Origin: Cytobacillus oceanisediminis
Lineage (GTDB): Bacteria; Bacillota; Bacilli; Bacillales; Cytobacillaceae
Length of the DNA stretch: 64,000 nucleotides
NCBI RefSeq assembly: GCF_022811925.1
Contig: NZ_CP065511.1
Location: 861,501-925,500, forward strand
Reading direction: 5' to 3'
Below are positions 52,467 through 63,100 of this stretch, piece after piece. How positions within the stretch are numbered: position 1 is the first letter of the stretch; every line of letters starts with the position of its first letter. The position numbers and the translations under genes are program-made. The notes below the pieces were generated by a model that worked only from the letters and a program-made list of their open reading frames with translations, ran no database searches and was not told the origin of the DNA.

Positions 52467-55415
52467 TTGTCAGAAACAGTCAGAGTAAAGATTAATGGGG
52501 AGGTTCGTGAGGCGGAAAAGGGAGTGCGTATCCTTGATTATCTTTTGCAGCAAGGGATAGAGCACCCGCATATCTGCTATTCAGAGGTATTAGGCCCAAT
52601 ACAGACTTGTGATACATGTATGTGTGAGATAGATGGGAAAATTGCGAGGGCCTGTTCTACGCAAATGGAGGAAGGAATGAATATCCTGACTTCCTCAGAA
52701 CGGGCCAAAACGGCACAATCAGAGGCAATGGACCGCATCTTGGAGAATCACTTGCTTTATTGTACGGTTTGCGACAATAACAACGGGAATTGCCGTGTTC
52801 ATAATACCGCTGAATTTTTGGAAGTTGAACATCAAACCCGTCCATTCCGGGAAAAAGGATATGAAGTGGATATGTCACATCCTTTTTACCGATACGATCC
52901 GAATCAGTGTATTCTTTGCGGGCGCTGTGTGGAAGTATGCCAGGATTTACAGGTTAATGAAACACTGACGATTGATTGGGAGCGGAAAATGCCGCGTGTC
53001 ATTTGGGATAAAGATTCATCCATAAATGAATCTTCCTGCGTATCCTGCGGACAGTGTGCAACGGTTTGTCCATGTAACGCGCTAATGGAAAAATCAATGC
53101 TCGGGGAAGCTGGTCTTATGACTGCTATTCCAAATGAATTATTAAACCCAATGGTAGATCTGATTAAAGAAGTCGAACCCGACTATAAGACCATCTTTGC
53201 TTTGTCAGAAGTAGAGGCTGCAATGCGGGATACCCGCACAAAGAAAACCAAAACCGTTTGTACGTTTTGCGGAGTTGGGTGTTCATTTGAAGTATGGACA
53301 AAGGGCCGTGAAATCTTAAAGATCGAGCCGACTGAAAATGGGCCTGTTAACAGTGTTTCTACCTGTGTTAAAGGAAAGTTTGGGTGGGATTTTATCAATA
53401 GCGAGCAGCGTCTTACAACCCCTTTAATCCGAAAGGGGGATGAGTTTGTTCCTGCCTCCTGGGATGAAGCCCTGACATTGATTGCAGAAAAATTGGGCTC
53501 GATCAAACAAATGTATGGAGGGCGTGGTTTAGGATTTGTCAGTTCTTCCAAAACAACGAATGAAGACGCTTATCTTATGCAAAAATTAGCCCGCCAGGTA
53601 TTTGAATCAAACAACATTGACAATTGTTCTCGATACTGCCAGTCACCTGCAACAGATGGATTGCTGGCGACAGTTGGACATGGAGGCGACTCCGGCACGA
53701 TTAAAGATATTGCGAGTGCAGGGCTTGTGATCATTATTGGTGCAAACCCAACTGAAGGCCACCCTGTGCTGGCGACCCGGGTGAAGCGTGCAAAGAAATT
53801 ATATGGCCAGAAGCTGATTGTGTCAGATCTTCGAAAACATGAAATGGCTGAGCGATCTGATCTGTATCTACATCCTAAACAGGGAACGGATTATGTATGG
53901 ATAACAGCTGTTGCCAAATATATCATCGATCAAGGCTGGCATGATGAAACCTTTATTGAAAAACGTGTAAATCAATACAGTGAGTATCTGTCACTCCTTG
54001 AAAAATACACGCTTGAATATGCGGAGGAAGTAACGGGGCTTTCAAAAGAACATCTGATTGAAACAGCTAAAATGATATATGAAGCAGATGGAACATGCGT
54101 TTTATGGGGAATGGGAGTCACTCAAAATGTAGCAGGATCACATACATCCGCTGCGATCGCGAATCTTCTGCTTGTAACAGGGAACTTTGGCCGTCCTGGT
54201 GCAGGGGCATATCCTCTTAGGGGGCATAACAATGTACAGGGATCCTGCGATATGGGGACTCTGCCGCAATGGCTTCCAGGGAATCAGCGTCTGGCAGATG
54301 ATTTGGCCCGGGCGAAGTTTGAACAGGCATATGGCGCCAGAATTTCCGAAAAGCCTGGGCTAACCAATATTGAAATGTTAGAAGCAGTGGAGAAGGGCGA
54401 TTTAAAAGCCATGTATCTAATGGGAGAGGATATGGCATGGGTCGATTCAAACTCCAACCATGTGCATGATACTCTCAGCAAACTGGAATTCTTTGTTGTT
54501 CAGGATGTGTTTCTTACCAAAACGGCCCAATTTGCAGATGTCGTCTTGCCGGCGGCTCCGTCACTAGAGAAAGATGGAACATTTACCAATACAGAGCGGC
54601 GCATTCAGCGGCTCTATCGTGCACTTGAACCATTGGGTGAATCAAAACCGGATTGGTGGATTATTCAGCAAATCGCGCAATATATGGGGGCTGATTGGAA
54701 TTACGGACATCCAAGCGAAATAATGGATGAAATTGCAGACTTATCTCCGATTTTTGAAGGTGTATCGTATGAACGGCTTGAGGGATGGAACAGCTTAATA
54801 TGGCCAGTACAAAAAGATGGAACCGATGAGCCCCTCCTTTATACGGAACGGTTTAACTTTCCAGATGGAAAAGCCCGTCTTTCCCTGGTGGAATTTGTTC
54901 CGCCTATTGAATTTTCGCTGGAATACGATCTGACATTGAATAATGGACGGCTATTAGAACATTTCCATGAAGGAAACATGACCAATAAATCCAAGGGGCT
55001 TCAGTATAAACTGCCTGAGGTATTCGTGGAAGTTTCCCCGGAGCTGGCACGTGAACGAGGTGTTAAGGACGGGTCGCTTGTACGTCTTGTGTCCCCGTAT
55101 GGAGCAATAAAGCTTCGTACGATCATAACCGATCGGGTACAGGGGAAAGAACTGTATGTCCCTATGCATTCAGTCAGTCATGAAAATGCGATCAATCTAT
55201 TAACTGGAAGTGTCGGTGATGTTCGGACACAGACACCAGCCTATAAGCAGACAAAAGTAAAAATGGAAATATTAAAGGCAAAAGGCAGTACGCCGCTTCC
55301 GTTATATAATCCCCGTTATGCAAAACGAAATCCGCAGCTCGGTGTACAGGTGGAACGAAAATGGGCACGTGAAGATTATGAGCCCATTGCCGGCCTGACA
55401 GGAGGGATTAAGTAA
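52467..55415 (+). CDS. fdhF: Formate dehydrogenase alpha subunit (YrhE/FdhF type, cysteine form)
   Basis: 982 residues. N-terminal [2Fe-2S] domain (CYSEVLGPIQTCDTCMCE), a His/Cys [4Fe-4S] domain, two ferredoxin [4Fe-4S] clusters (CILCGRCVEVC, CVSCGQCATVCPC), then the molybdopterin domain starting TVCTFCGVGC. The catalytic position is Cys in NCSRYCQSPATDG, so no selenocysteine is needed here. The C-terminal MopB domain includes NNGRLLEHFHEGNMT. TTG 52467 has GGGGAG 7 nt upstream. Oxidises formate to CO2 with electrons passed to NAD or quinone partners. Followed with a 1-nt overlap by yrhD. Confidence 0.95.
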   Translation: MSETVRVKINGEVREAEKGVRILDYLLQQGIEHPHICYSEVLGPIQTCDTCMCEIDGKIARACSTQMEEGMNILTSSERAKTAQSEAMDRILENHLLYCTVCDNNNGNCRVHNTAEFLEVEHQTRPFREKGYEVDMSHPFYRYDPNQCILCGRCVEVCQDLQVNETLTIDWERKMPRVIWDKDSSINESSCVSCGQCATVCPCNALMEKSMLGEAGLMTAIPNELLNPMVDLIKEVEPDYKTIFALSEVEAAMRDTRTKKTKTVCTFCGVGCSFEVWTKGREILKIEPTENGPVNSVSTCVKGKFGWDFINSEQRLTTPLIRKGDEFVPASWDEALTLIAEKLGSIKQMYGGRGLGFVSSSKTTNEDAYLMQKLARQVFESNNIDNCSRYCQSPATDGLLATVGHGGDSGTIKDIASAGLVIIIGANPTEGHPVLATRVKRAKKLYGQKLIVSDLRKHEMAERSDLYLHPKQGTDYVWITAVAKYIIDQGWHDETFIEKRVNQYSEYLSLLEKYTLEYAEEVTGLSKEHLIETAKMIYEADGTCVLWGMGVTQNVAGSHTSAAIANLLLVTGNFGRPGAGAYPLRGHNNVQGSCDMGTLPQWLPGNQRLADDLARAKFEQAYGARISEKPGLTNIEMLEAVEKGDLKAMYLMGEDMAWVDSNSNHVHDTLSKLEFFVVQDVFLTKTAQFADVVLPAAPSLEKDGTFTNTERRIQRLYRALEPLGESKPDWWIIQQIAQYMGADWNYGHPSEIMDEIADLSPIFEGVSYERLEGWNSLIWPVQKDGTDEPLLYTERFNFPDGKARLSLVEFVPPIEFSLEYDLTLNNGRLLEHFHEGNMTNKSKGLQYKLPEVFVEVSPELARERGVKDGSLVRLVSPYGAIKLRTIITDRVQGKELYVPMHSVSHENAINLLTGSVGDVRTQTPAYKQTKVKMEILKAKGSTPLPLYNPRYAKRNPQLGVQVERKWAREDYEPIAGLTGGIK

Positions 55416-55894
55416 TGGCGAAACCGATACACAAAGTCGCTGAACCAATATTAAATGAAAAAGATATGCAAGGCCAGGCTCTTGAAAAAGTGCTGAGAGA
55501 CTTAACGCAAAATGCGGATGGCATACAGGAAGCAATAAAACTGCTCCAAGAGCTTCATGAGAGCGGAATTCTGGAAGCCGTTACTAGTTTAGTTGAAGCA
55601 AAGGAAAAAATCGCTAAGATTGCGGTTGGGCAAATGCTGCGGCCGCCTGTCACAAACGCCATTAATAATGGAATGGCTGTCGCAGGACTGTTGACGGAGC
55701 TAAATCCTGAAACGACGAAAATATTGATGGAAGGCTTGTCTAAAGGTCTTCAAAAAGCAGAAGAGGGACTTCAGCAGAATCAAAAAGTAGGTCTATTTGA
55801 TTTAATAAAACTTACGAAGGATCCTGATGTGAACCGTGCCATGGGATTCGGCATCAACTTTTTGAAAGGGCTTGGAGAGGGAATGAAGGAATAG
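55415..55894 (+). CDS. yrhD: DUF1641 protein (YrhD), formate dehydrogenase partner
   Basis: 159 residues, helical. DUF1641 signature: AIKLLQELHESGILEAVTSL in the first half and the C-terminal DVNRAMGFGINFLKGLGEGM. In Bacillus this family is encoded with YrhE-type formate dehydrogenase and is thought to be an accessory or electron-transfer subunit. The A of its ATG is the last base of the fdh stop codon, so translation is coupled. Confidence 0.92.
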   Translation: MAKPIHKVAEPILNEKDMQGQALEKVLRDLTQNADGIQEAIKLLQELHESGILEAVTSLVEAKEKIAKIAVGQMLRPPVTNAINNGMAVAGLLTELNPETTKILMEGLSKGLQKAEEGLQQNQKVGLFDLIKLTKDPDVNRAMGFGINFLKGLGEGMKE

Positions 55895-55962
55895 ACCTCC
55901 GTGACTCCACTGTCTAAATTATATTAATAATAAAATAGGATTAGTAACGATGGAGGGGAACA

Positions 55963-56388
55963 ATGGCTGTATTAGATCGATTGAATAAAGGGAACTGGTT
56001 AATAAAATTTTATCAGATAATGTTAAATTCATCGTTGAGTATTCTAAGCTGTGCCCTCATTTTTTTTCTTTTTAGGGAACTTTACCATATTGTAAATGAT
56101 GCATTTATTGGAAATTATAATGTACATGATATTCTTGGGAAGGTTTTAGTATTTTTCCTGTATTTCGGATTTATTTCGATGATTGTTGAATATTTCAAGG
56201 AAAATTATCATTTTCCATTAAGGAACCTTCTCTATATAGGAATTACAGCGACCATCCGTTTTATCATTGTGAATAATGAACATCCAATCCAAAATCTGTG
56301 GTTATCTTTAGTAGTATTGGTCCTTATGATTAGTTATTTTTTACCAAGTAAGAGGTTGTTTTTAATCGGCGAAAGAGGAGAATCGTAA
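55963..56388 (+). CDS. PsiE family membrane protein (phosphate-starvation-inducible)
   Basis: 141 residues with four membrane segments (about 22-45, 58-80, 85-105, 110-130). The pattern LGKVLVFFLYFGFISMIVEYF with NYHFPLRNLLYIGITATIR matches PsiE. Molecular function unknown. GGAGGGG ribosome site. It overlaps the next gene by one base and is 68 nt after yrhD, so likely part of the same transcript. Confidence 0.88.
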   Translation: MAVLDRLNKGNWLIKFYQIMLNSSLSILSCALIFFLFRELYHIVNDAFIGNYNVHDILGKVLVFFLYFGFISMIVEYFKENYHFPLRNLLYIGITATIRFIIVNNEHPIQNLWLSLVVLVLMISYFLPSKRLFLIGERGES

Positions 56389-56744
56389 TGACAATTGAAC
56401 ATCAATTCAATATGCTGGTTCGGGAAATACGTAAAGAATGTGTTGGGAATGGACCGAGAGAAATTACCACACGGTTTGCAGGTCCCTGGGCGATTAGTGA
56501 GATGAAAGGGAATCTGACTAATATAGAAAAATTTATGATTGAATCAAGTGAAGGACATCAGATGGTTCATGAGGCAAGGACTACATTAGTGAAAAGGATC
56601 TATGAGGATTCTTCTAAAGTAAAAAAATTGGAGGAATTAGTTCAGGCGAAGCTTGTCAGCATTTATGCGGATATTAATATAGATTTGGATATTGCCATGA
56701 CTGTTTATGTGTTTGACAAAGATATTAGGGTTAATGAAAAGTAG
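56388..56744 (+). CDS. DUF2294 family protein
   Basis: 118 residues, soluble. KECVGNGPREITTRFAG, LTNIEKFMIESSEGHQMVHE and ARTTLVKRIYED are DUF2294 signatures (Na-translocating-decarboxylase-like small proteins). Function unknown; the family is often found near formate dehydrogenase and bicarbonate or redox genes in Bacilli (recollection). Its ATG shares a base with the psiE stop codon. Confidence 0.88.
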   Translation: MTIEHQFNMLVREIRKECVGNGPREITTRFAGPWAISEMKGNLTNIEKFMIESSEGHQMVHEARTTLVKRIYEDSSKVKKLEELVQAKLVSIYADINIDLDIAMTVYVFDKDIRVNEK

Positions 56745-56940
56745 ACCGAGCCTGCCTTGATATGACATAACTGCGACCCAGGAAAGATTATTAATGGACA
56801 CCCTTGGTTAAATGAAATCAAGTAAATATCTTATTATATAGTGTGCGATTGTTCAATTAGGGCAGTCGCTTTTCTTGTATAAAAATATTTATAATAGAAA
56901 AGTAGAAATTGTAAAAATATTAACCTGGAGGAAACTATGT

Positions 56941-57267
56941 ATGAATGGAATTGTAAAAACTCCTGAACCACCTTATTACGCAGTGATTTTTTCATCACAA
57001 AGAACTGAGGGAGATAGAGGTTACGGAAAAATGGCGGAAAAAATGGTAGAGTTAGCTTCTCAGCAAAAGGGATTCTTAGGCGTGGAAAGTGCTCGTGATG
57101 AAGGGTTAGGAATTACAGTTTCATATTGGGTTTCCTTGGATGCAATAAAGAATTGGAAGGAAAACTCAGCACATCAAGTTGCACAGGATAGAGGTAAAAA
57201 TGAATGGTATAAGAGCTTCGCGCTAAGAGTGTGTAAAGTAGAAAGGGATAACTTTTTCGAAATATAA
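56941..57267 (+). CDS. Antibiotic biosynthesis monooxygenase-type protein
   Basis: 108 residues. YYAVIFSSQRTEGDRGYGKM, a QQKGFLGVESARDEGLG turn and VSYWVSLDAIKNWKENSAHQ are the ABM dimeric ferredoxin-like pattern of the YqjZ type. ATG 56941 is the first in-frame start after GGAGG; an out-of-frame ATG lies 4 nt earlier. Substrate unknown. Confidence 0.87.
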   Translation: MNGIVKTPEPPYYAVIFSSQRTEGDRGYGKMAEKMVELASQQKGFLGVESARDEGLGITVSYWVSLDAIKNWKENSAHQVAQDRGKNEWYKSFALRVCKVERDNFFEI

Positions 57268-57314
57268 TAATTCTTGCCTTTTTCAACAAACGGGGGCTTT
57301 AACGGAATAAGAAC

Positions 57315-57347
57315 GGGAACGTCCAAATCAGACGTTCCCATATTTTT
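57315..57347 (+). terminator. Intrinsic terminator of the ABM gene
   Basis: Perfect 9-bp stem, 7-nt loop, ATATTTTTT tail. Confidence 0.85.
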
Positions 57348-57436
57348 TGCCTGAAAAACAACAATACTATTTAACAAAGCCTTTCTTATTAAACAAACGG
57401 GGCAGTTTAGTGTAACAAGATAAGCTGATAAAGATA

Positions 57437-57489
57437 AAAATGAGTGGGCGCGAAGATTGGAACTTCGCACCGCTCATTTTTATTTTTAT
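57437..57489. terminator. Bidirectional terminator at the island edge
   Basis: AAAAATGAG...CTCATTTTT long stem with an inner CGCGAAG/CTTCGC pairing, A and T tracts on both sides. It ends the low-GC side before the GC-rich toxin gene. Confidence 0.8.
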
Positions 57490-57613
57490 GGTTTCCCGAT
57501 GAATCAGAAATCGGGTTTCTTTGTCGTTTTCTCTACGTAGGCGAAGCGCGAAGCTGCTGTAAATATTTTTCCGACAGTAATTGCAGCCCAAACATCTAGC
57601 GTGCGACCTTGGG

Positions 57614-59308
57614 CTAGAAGATTTTGGTTGGTATTCTTGGTATCCAATCGGGAGGTGGCGGGCGCGTGGGGACATGGACGACAGAAATTTCTGAAAGCCC
57701 GTGAGCCCTAAACCCCGAGCGAATCACGGGTACCAAGTCCGCGGACGAGATTCGCCATTGCAAGCCGACGCCAGCCCGTTTCGCGACCCGCAACTGAGCC
57801 TCTGCCTGACGAATCTTGGACATAGCGATCGCGGGATCGGAGAGCCCACGCATGGATTTGCTGACATTACCCCAGTAGGCCCAATCCTTCGCATCGACGA
57901 GCATGCCATTGAGGAAGTTTTCGAACTGCAAGCCACCGCAGCGATATCCCCATCCCGGCGGGGTGCCCGCGGCTTCCAATTGATAGTAGGCGTTACGTGC
58001 CGACATATTTACCCCTGCTTCAAAATCTCTAACCCAGGCCCCGGGGCCGGTCATGGACGGTTGGATCCCTTTCCAACGCCAGACGGCACCCTCCACGCGG
58101 GCGGCCCCGACCGAGCCGGCCCATTTGTCCGGTGTGGGCTTAGGATTAGCCAAGCGGGTAATGAATGGTTGCGCCAAGCCGAAAACCGACCACGCGAATT
58201 GGATTTTTTCGTAGGCGTCGTGGGCCTGCTCGATGATGCTGACAAGGTTCTCATTCTCCAGCTGTTCGAGGATCGCTTTCTTCGCGGCGTGGATGCGGGG
58301 CGTCATTGCCCGGTTGAGCCATTTAGGATAGGTCAGGTTCGCGCTTCCGTATGTGGGAGGATCGGGGTCGATCTGATCTCCGTCTGAAATGTCATCGGCA
58401 TAGATAACGATGCTTCGAGTGGGCGGCCACTTGTCGAATATCAGCCGGATCTGGACGGTTGAAAGGTGAGCCTGAGCCCGCTTTTCATCCGGCTCCTTGC
58501 TTAGGGGATCGAGCATGTAACTGGTGAATGCGTCCACATACAAGGCACTTTGATTGTAGGTGAATCCCTCTATCACGCGCAGGACCCGTGCCAGATCGAT
58601 CGGCCGGTTCGTCTGGCTCGCTTCCTGCTCGAAACTGGCGAGAAGGTCCATGATCACAGCCTGCCCGGTTTTCTCTGCGGACCAGAGCTGGTCGATAACA
58701 TCTTCCAGCAGCACATCGCTTAGGCCCATCAGTGCCCGCCATCGCATGGACTGCGACTCCTCCTCTTTAAGGAACGCGATGGTATCGGCGACAGAATCGA
58801 TATTGTGCTTGGACTGCATTCCGGCGTGCGCTGTCAGGACCAATGGTTGTTCGTACCTCAGTTCAAAAGGGTCCGGTCCGTCCAGATCGACACTGAAGCG
58901 TAGTCCAGGCTTGACCGCCTCGTTGATGAGCCAAACTTTCTTTTCCGCATTGACACTCAGCGTGTAGGCGCCCGCGTCCAGGTCCGTGTCGACGTAGCCG
59001 CGAAGGGCCGGGCCCTCTCGGGATAGGAACGCGATCCGGCCTTCGTAGAGGTCGAGGTCCATTCTGTAGATTGCGCCGGTCCCGGCGGCGTCGCGGTTCG
59101 ACGATGCAATGCGTTCATGTCTGATTGGCCCGAGTTCGAGTCTGGATTGCGGTGTCTCCCGTGCTGCCTGAGGCGGAGCCGGGCTTGGGAGAGGACTCCC
59201 CTTTGGGGCCTCTGGGCGGGCATGTGCTGATACAGGTGAGGCCCGCACTGGCCGATCGGGTGCCGCGATGGGGGCGATTGGTGCGGCTGGCTCAATCCGA
59301 CCGGTCAT
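57614..59308 (-). CDS. Polymorphic-toxin-like protein with C-terminal REase-fold (Tox-REase-5-like) domain
   Basis: 564 residues. A Pro/Ala-rich N-terminus (about 1-60), a central domain (about 70-400) with no recognised family, and a C-terminal domain (about 440-560) whose GLQFENFLNGMLVDAKDWAY, QAEAQLRVAKRAGVGLQW and ISVVHVPTRPPPP follow the Tox-REase-5 pattern (D-x-K core plus a helix with Gln). Predicted nuclease effector. Base composition is about 60 percent GC or more, unlike every neighbour, with GC-rich codons, so foreign origin is likely. Its ATG overlaps the stop of a 31-residue frame. No immunity gene recognised next to it. Confidence 0.72.
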   Translation of the reverse strand: MTGRIEPAAPIAPIAAPDRPVRASPVSAHARPEAPKGSPLPSPAPPQAARETPQSRLELGPIRHERIASSNRDAAGTGAIYRMDLDLYEGRIAFLSREGPALRGYVDTDLDAGAYTLSVNAEKKVWLINEAVKPGLRFSVDLDGPDPFELRYEQPLVLTAHAGMQSKHNIDSVADTIAFLKEEESQSMRWRALMGLSDVLLEDVIDQLWSAEKTGQAVIMDLLASFEQEASQTNRPIDLARVLRVIEGFTYNQSALYVDAFTSYMLDPLSKEPDEKRAQAHLSTVQIRLIFDKWPPTRSIVIYADDISDGDQIDPDPPTYGSANLTYPKWLNRAMTPRIHAAKKAILEQLENENLVSIIEQAHDAYEKIQFAWSVFGLAQPFITRLANPKPTPDKWAGSVGAARVEGAVWRWKGIQPSMTGPGAWVRDFEAGVNMSARNAYYQLEAAGTPPGWGYRCGGLQFENFLNGMLVDAKDWAYWGNVSKSMRGLSDPAIAMSKIRQAEAQLRVAKRAGVGLQWRISSADLVPVIRSGFRAHGLSEISVVHVPTRPPPPDWIPRIPTKIF

Positions 59309-59400
59309 GGCTTAGTACCATTGTTACCAGCTTGGTTCATAGCGTTCCCACCTTGATTTGCGTATCCACCGTTGCGATTGCGTTCGTTATTTTCAGTCAT
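59305..59400 (-). CDS. 31-residue Asn/Gly-rich peptide overlapping the toxin gene start
   Basis: ATG at 59400 with GGGAGTG about 7 nt upstream. The peptide (NNERNRNGGYANQGGNAMNQ in the middle) is rich in Asn and Gly, and its TGA overlaps the toxin ATG in an ATGA arrangement. It has host-like composition while the toxin gene does not. Function unknown; likely a translational coupler or the surviving start of an older gene. Confidence 0.55.
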   Translation of the reverse strand: MTENNERNRNGGYANQGGNAMNQAGNNGTKP

Positions 59401-59560
59401 CTATTTCACTCCCATGTTTGTAATGGGGAAGATCTAAGCATGGTTAGCACCATTCCCGCAATATATTCTGCCCAACCGAAATGGTCTTACCCACTTATTT
59501 GAAATTTTCCTAAAATACCCTTTTAGACTTTTTTGTCTTTGGCTAATTTTTTACGATTAT

Positions 59561-59970
59561 TTATCTGTAAAAAGCGGTTGGATCTTTCAACTTAGCAACC
59601 AGTAAATCCTTCACACGACGACTTACAAGGTATTGATCTTTGACATAGATGTACTCTCGTGCATTGATGATGCCGTTCTTGACAAGTTGCCAAGCAGACT
59701 GGTCGGGAGATTTAAACTTATAAGAGTCTCCAGGTTTGAATTTCGATAGGTTGGGAAAGGTCCGCCCGATAGAAACCAGCATCTTTCTCGGTTTGACTTT
59801 GCCCCCTGGCGCGGTACACGTGTCCATGACTCCTGATCTTGAGGCGGCAACGCGGATAAAATCTTGCCTAACAGCGTCAGGAGTCATTTGGAATTTGACT
59901 TTATCCAGCGCTGGGGTTGATGGATGATCCATCCAACGGTCGCGGAAGACGCTAAAGGCCTCAACTAGTC
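59561..59970 (-). pseudogene. Truncated phospholipase D-like gene
   Basis: The minus-strand frame from about 59970 reads FSVFRDRWMDHPSTPALDK, SIGRTFPNLSKFKPGD and INAREYIYVKDQYLVSRRV, ending at 59561. These are the blocks between and just before the second HKD motif of PLD-superfamily enzymes. Both HKD motifs are missing, and a stop lies just upstream of the homologous part. It is a fragment, oriented toward the toxin gene. Confidence 0.7.
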
Positions 59971-60173
59971 ATTACTGATTTCAGACTGTATTATATACCA
60001 CTTTAGTTTTTCAATATCTAGCTTAAGTCAATTTCTAAGCCGTAAGAAGATAGTTAAAACTTATTCCCTAACGCTACAAGGTTTTAAAATACATATTTAC
60101 TCTGATAATTGGGAAATCCTATGTCATGAGACGGCTAGGGTATTAGTCATCTAAAACGAAAGGGGTACATCAC

Positions 60174-63100
60174 TTGTCAAATATTAAGAGAATAACTAAT
60201 TTATCCGACTATCAATCCGTACTGCCTTACGCTAGTGAGCTCTTTGGCGTATATAATTCCTTGATCGGTTGGAATTCTAAAAGGCAGCTCGACCGAATCA
60301 AAAACAATATTAAATATGAAAATAACGCTCTATTATCTCGATTGAGTCCTTATTTGGAAGTCAAGACAAATATCAATTTCGGTAAAAAATGTTCAATTTC
60401 GGCTCCCGACTTGAAGCCTGCGGGATTTGCTGCTCCTAAATTGATTCCCCAGGATTCCATTGTACTTCAGCAAATCAGCGAAAAAATTTATAATTTTGGA
60501 AAGGTTCCAAATAAGGAAGATGAGTGGCGGCACCTTGTGAACAATGACTTTCTTACGGAAATCCTTAGAACCAAAGTCATCGACCATTACAATGAAGTTT
60601 TAGCCAGCTGCTGCGAAGAAAACGACACGGAGGAAAAAAAGGAAAAATGTCAAGAAGAGGTGAGGAGTGGTATCGCCAATGAAACAGTGATTGCAGGGGT
60701 CATTAAAGAGCTAGTTGTAAATGGTCGCGTCAATGAATTAAACAATATCTTTTTTAAAAAATTGGACATGGACTCAAAGGACTCTTTCCTTCAAGCGTTA
60801 AACAAGAAAGACATGGATTTTACGGACCCTTACCTGACCTTTGATCCAAAAAAAGACGTAAAAAACGCTGCATTGTCCCCGCTTGGTATTGTCCATTTGT
60901 TCCGACAGTATTTCTTTGAGTTGGACACGTTTCTTGGGACGCCAACTGGCCACGTATGGCTAAGCCCCGGATCAACAGTAGAACTGGTAGAGGTTAGTAC
61001 TCGGAGGACTACTACCGAAAAGACCGTTGAAACATTTTTTGAAACCACGAAAAAAAAGGAGACCAATATAACGGACCAAGATGATATAAGTGATGCGGTG
61101 AAGGAAGAAAACAAAGAAGATCTTAAACTTGGTTTCACAACCACCGTGAATCAATCGTGGGGTACTGGAGACGCTTCCGCCACAGCAAGCCTTAACATGG
61201 ACAAAACCCAACAGTCCTCCAGGGAAAAAACTCATAAAAGGATGAGACAACAGAGCGAAAAGCTATCAAGCGAAATACGTGAAAATTATAAATCGACTTT
61301 TAAAACTGTTACAGAGGTAACAGACACGTCAAGTAAACGGTATGTTATAGCCAACAACACAAAAAAGCTAATTAACTATGAATTACGTAGAAAGATGAGA
61401 CAGGTTGGTGTACAAGTCCAAGATATTGGTACTTATCTATGTTGGGAGACCTTTGTTGAAGATCCCGGTGAAGATCTTGGACTTGCGGAAATGATTCATT
61501 ACGCCCAACCGACCGATCTCGTGCCGATGCCGGACCAGACAGAAATACCCATTCCTGCCGATCAAGTGATTCCTTTTACAGCAAATGCGAAATGGGATTT
61601 TGACGACCAACGACAACACGGATTTGTAACACTTACAATGATCGATCCCCCGAAGGCACCAGACGGTTTTGAAGTTGTCGTTGTTGAAGGAATCATTCCG
61701 GCCACACAGATCTCAGGTACTGGTGATGATTTCCACGGAGTTTGGGGTTTCGGGGCTCGGTTTACGCCATCTAAACAGCTTGAAATTGGTGTCATCACGG
61801 GTCCCGGTGGCCTTGAATGGGACAAACGCGTAGACTTTGTAGTCGGTGGAACGTTGAGATATACAGCGAGCACAGCCAAAAGAGAAGAAATCGCAGCCGC
61901 CAACAAAAAGAAGAAAGAAGAGGGTATTGCAGCAACCAACGAAAATAACCGTAAATCCAAAGAAGCTTTTTACAAGGCTGTTAAGGAGCGTGTCGAACTT
62001 GCCAGCGGGATCAACAAGCGCAAATTTGAAGAGTTGCGAGAAGAAGAACGCATCATTATTTACCGTAGGCTCATACGTTCCTTGATGACTGATGCTCATT
62101 ACGACAATGTGGTAAAAGGTAGCGAGCACGGCCGTCACGTTCTCTCGGAATTGATAAACTCAATCTTTGATATTGATAAGATGCTGTACTTTGTCGCTCC
62201 AGAGTGGTGGAAGCCCCGTAAGCATATGCAGAAATTTAAGACTTTGTCCGACATCCAGACACAGCTTGACGGTAACCTCGTTCCCTGGCCTGATAGTCCT
62301 CCGCGGAAAGACAATTACCTGATTACTGAAAAATCGCAACCAGCACCGTTGGGCAGTTCGCTCGGATGGCTTTTGCAATTAGACGGGGACAATTTGCGAA
62401 ATACCTTCCTTAACGCACCCTGGGTTAAAGCAGTTATCCCTGTACGGCCCGGAAAGGAGAAGGCTGCTATAAATTGGCTACAAAACGCTAATATAGAGGG
62501 GGTTGATGGCCTGAAATGTGATTACGCTGCTCCAGAAGATGAACTAAACCAAATCAAAACGAGGTTGGGACTAGAACCTGAAGCGACAGTCACCATACAA
62601 AACGCAATCGACTATCTTTGCTTTCAAGTTGCAGAGAAACATGAGGAATCCAATAAAGTCAACACTTATCCGGAAACTGAGCTAAACGTTGATAACAAGG
62701 TTACTTCAACTCCAGTTGAAAAGGTCTTTGAGCATGGTTTTTATCCACTACAAAATGGCTTCCGTGTAGACCCGAACGATCCAAATCGGGATCCTAACAA
62801 TAAAGATAAGAACTTCCAAGTTTTCGACCAATGGATTGAAGTACTACCGACTGATCAAATGGTCCCTGTCGAGGTAACCTACAACCCGCTTACAGGGAGG
62901 CAAATTCCCATAGAATGTGAACGAGAGTCTGGAATACCTGAAGTAATGGAAATAATCATCGATAGTACCATTACAGATACTTCTACTGCACCTTATCCCG
63001 GCCATGTTGTGAAACTAGGTGATAAGGGAGCAGAGGTGAAAAAGATTCAGGCTCGTCTCAATGAAGCGAATATTGATGTTAATATTGATGGTATTTTTGA

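Larger units (their letters stand above)
57268..57613. other. Intergenic region with two terminators and a repeat fragment
   Basis: Contains a GGGAACGTC/GACGTTCCC terminator (57315-57347), the motif GGGGCAGTTTAGTGTAACAA (about 57401-57420) seen in similar form elsewhere in the window, and a second long hairpin. No gene, and notably no immunity gene next to the toxin gene. Confidence 0.6.

Noticed and set aside
57701..58967. Long plus-strand reading frames opposite the toxin gene
   Set aside because: High GC lowers stop frequency; these are antisense shadows of the 564-residue minus-strand gene, with no ribosome sites or family patterns.
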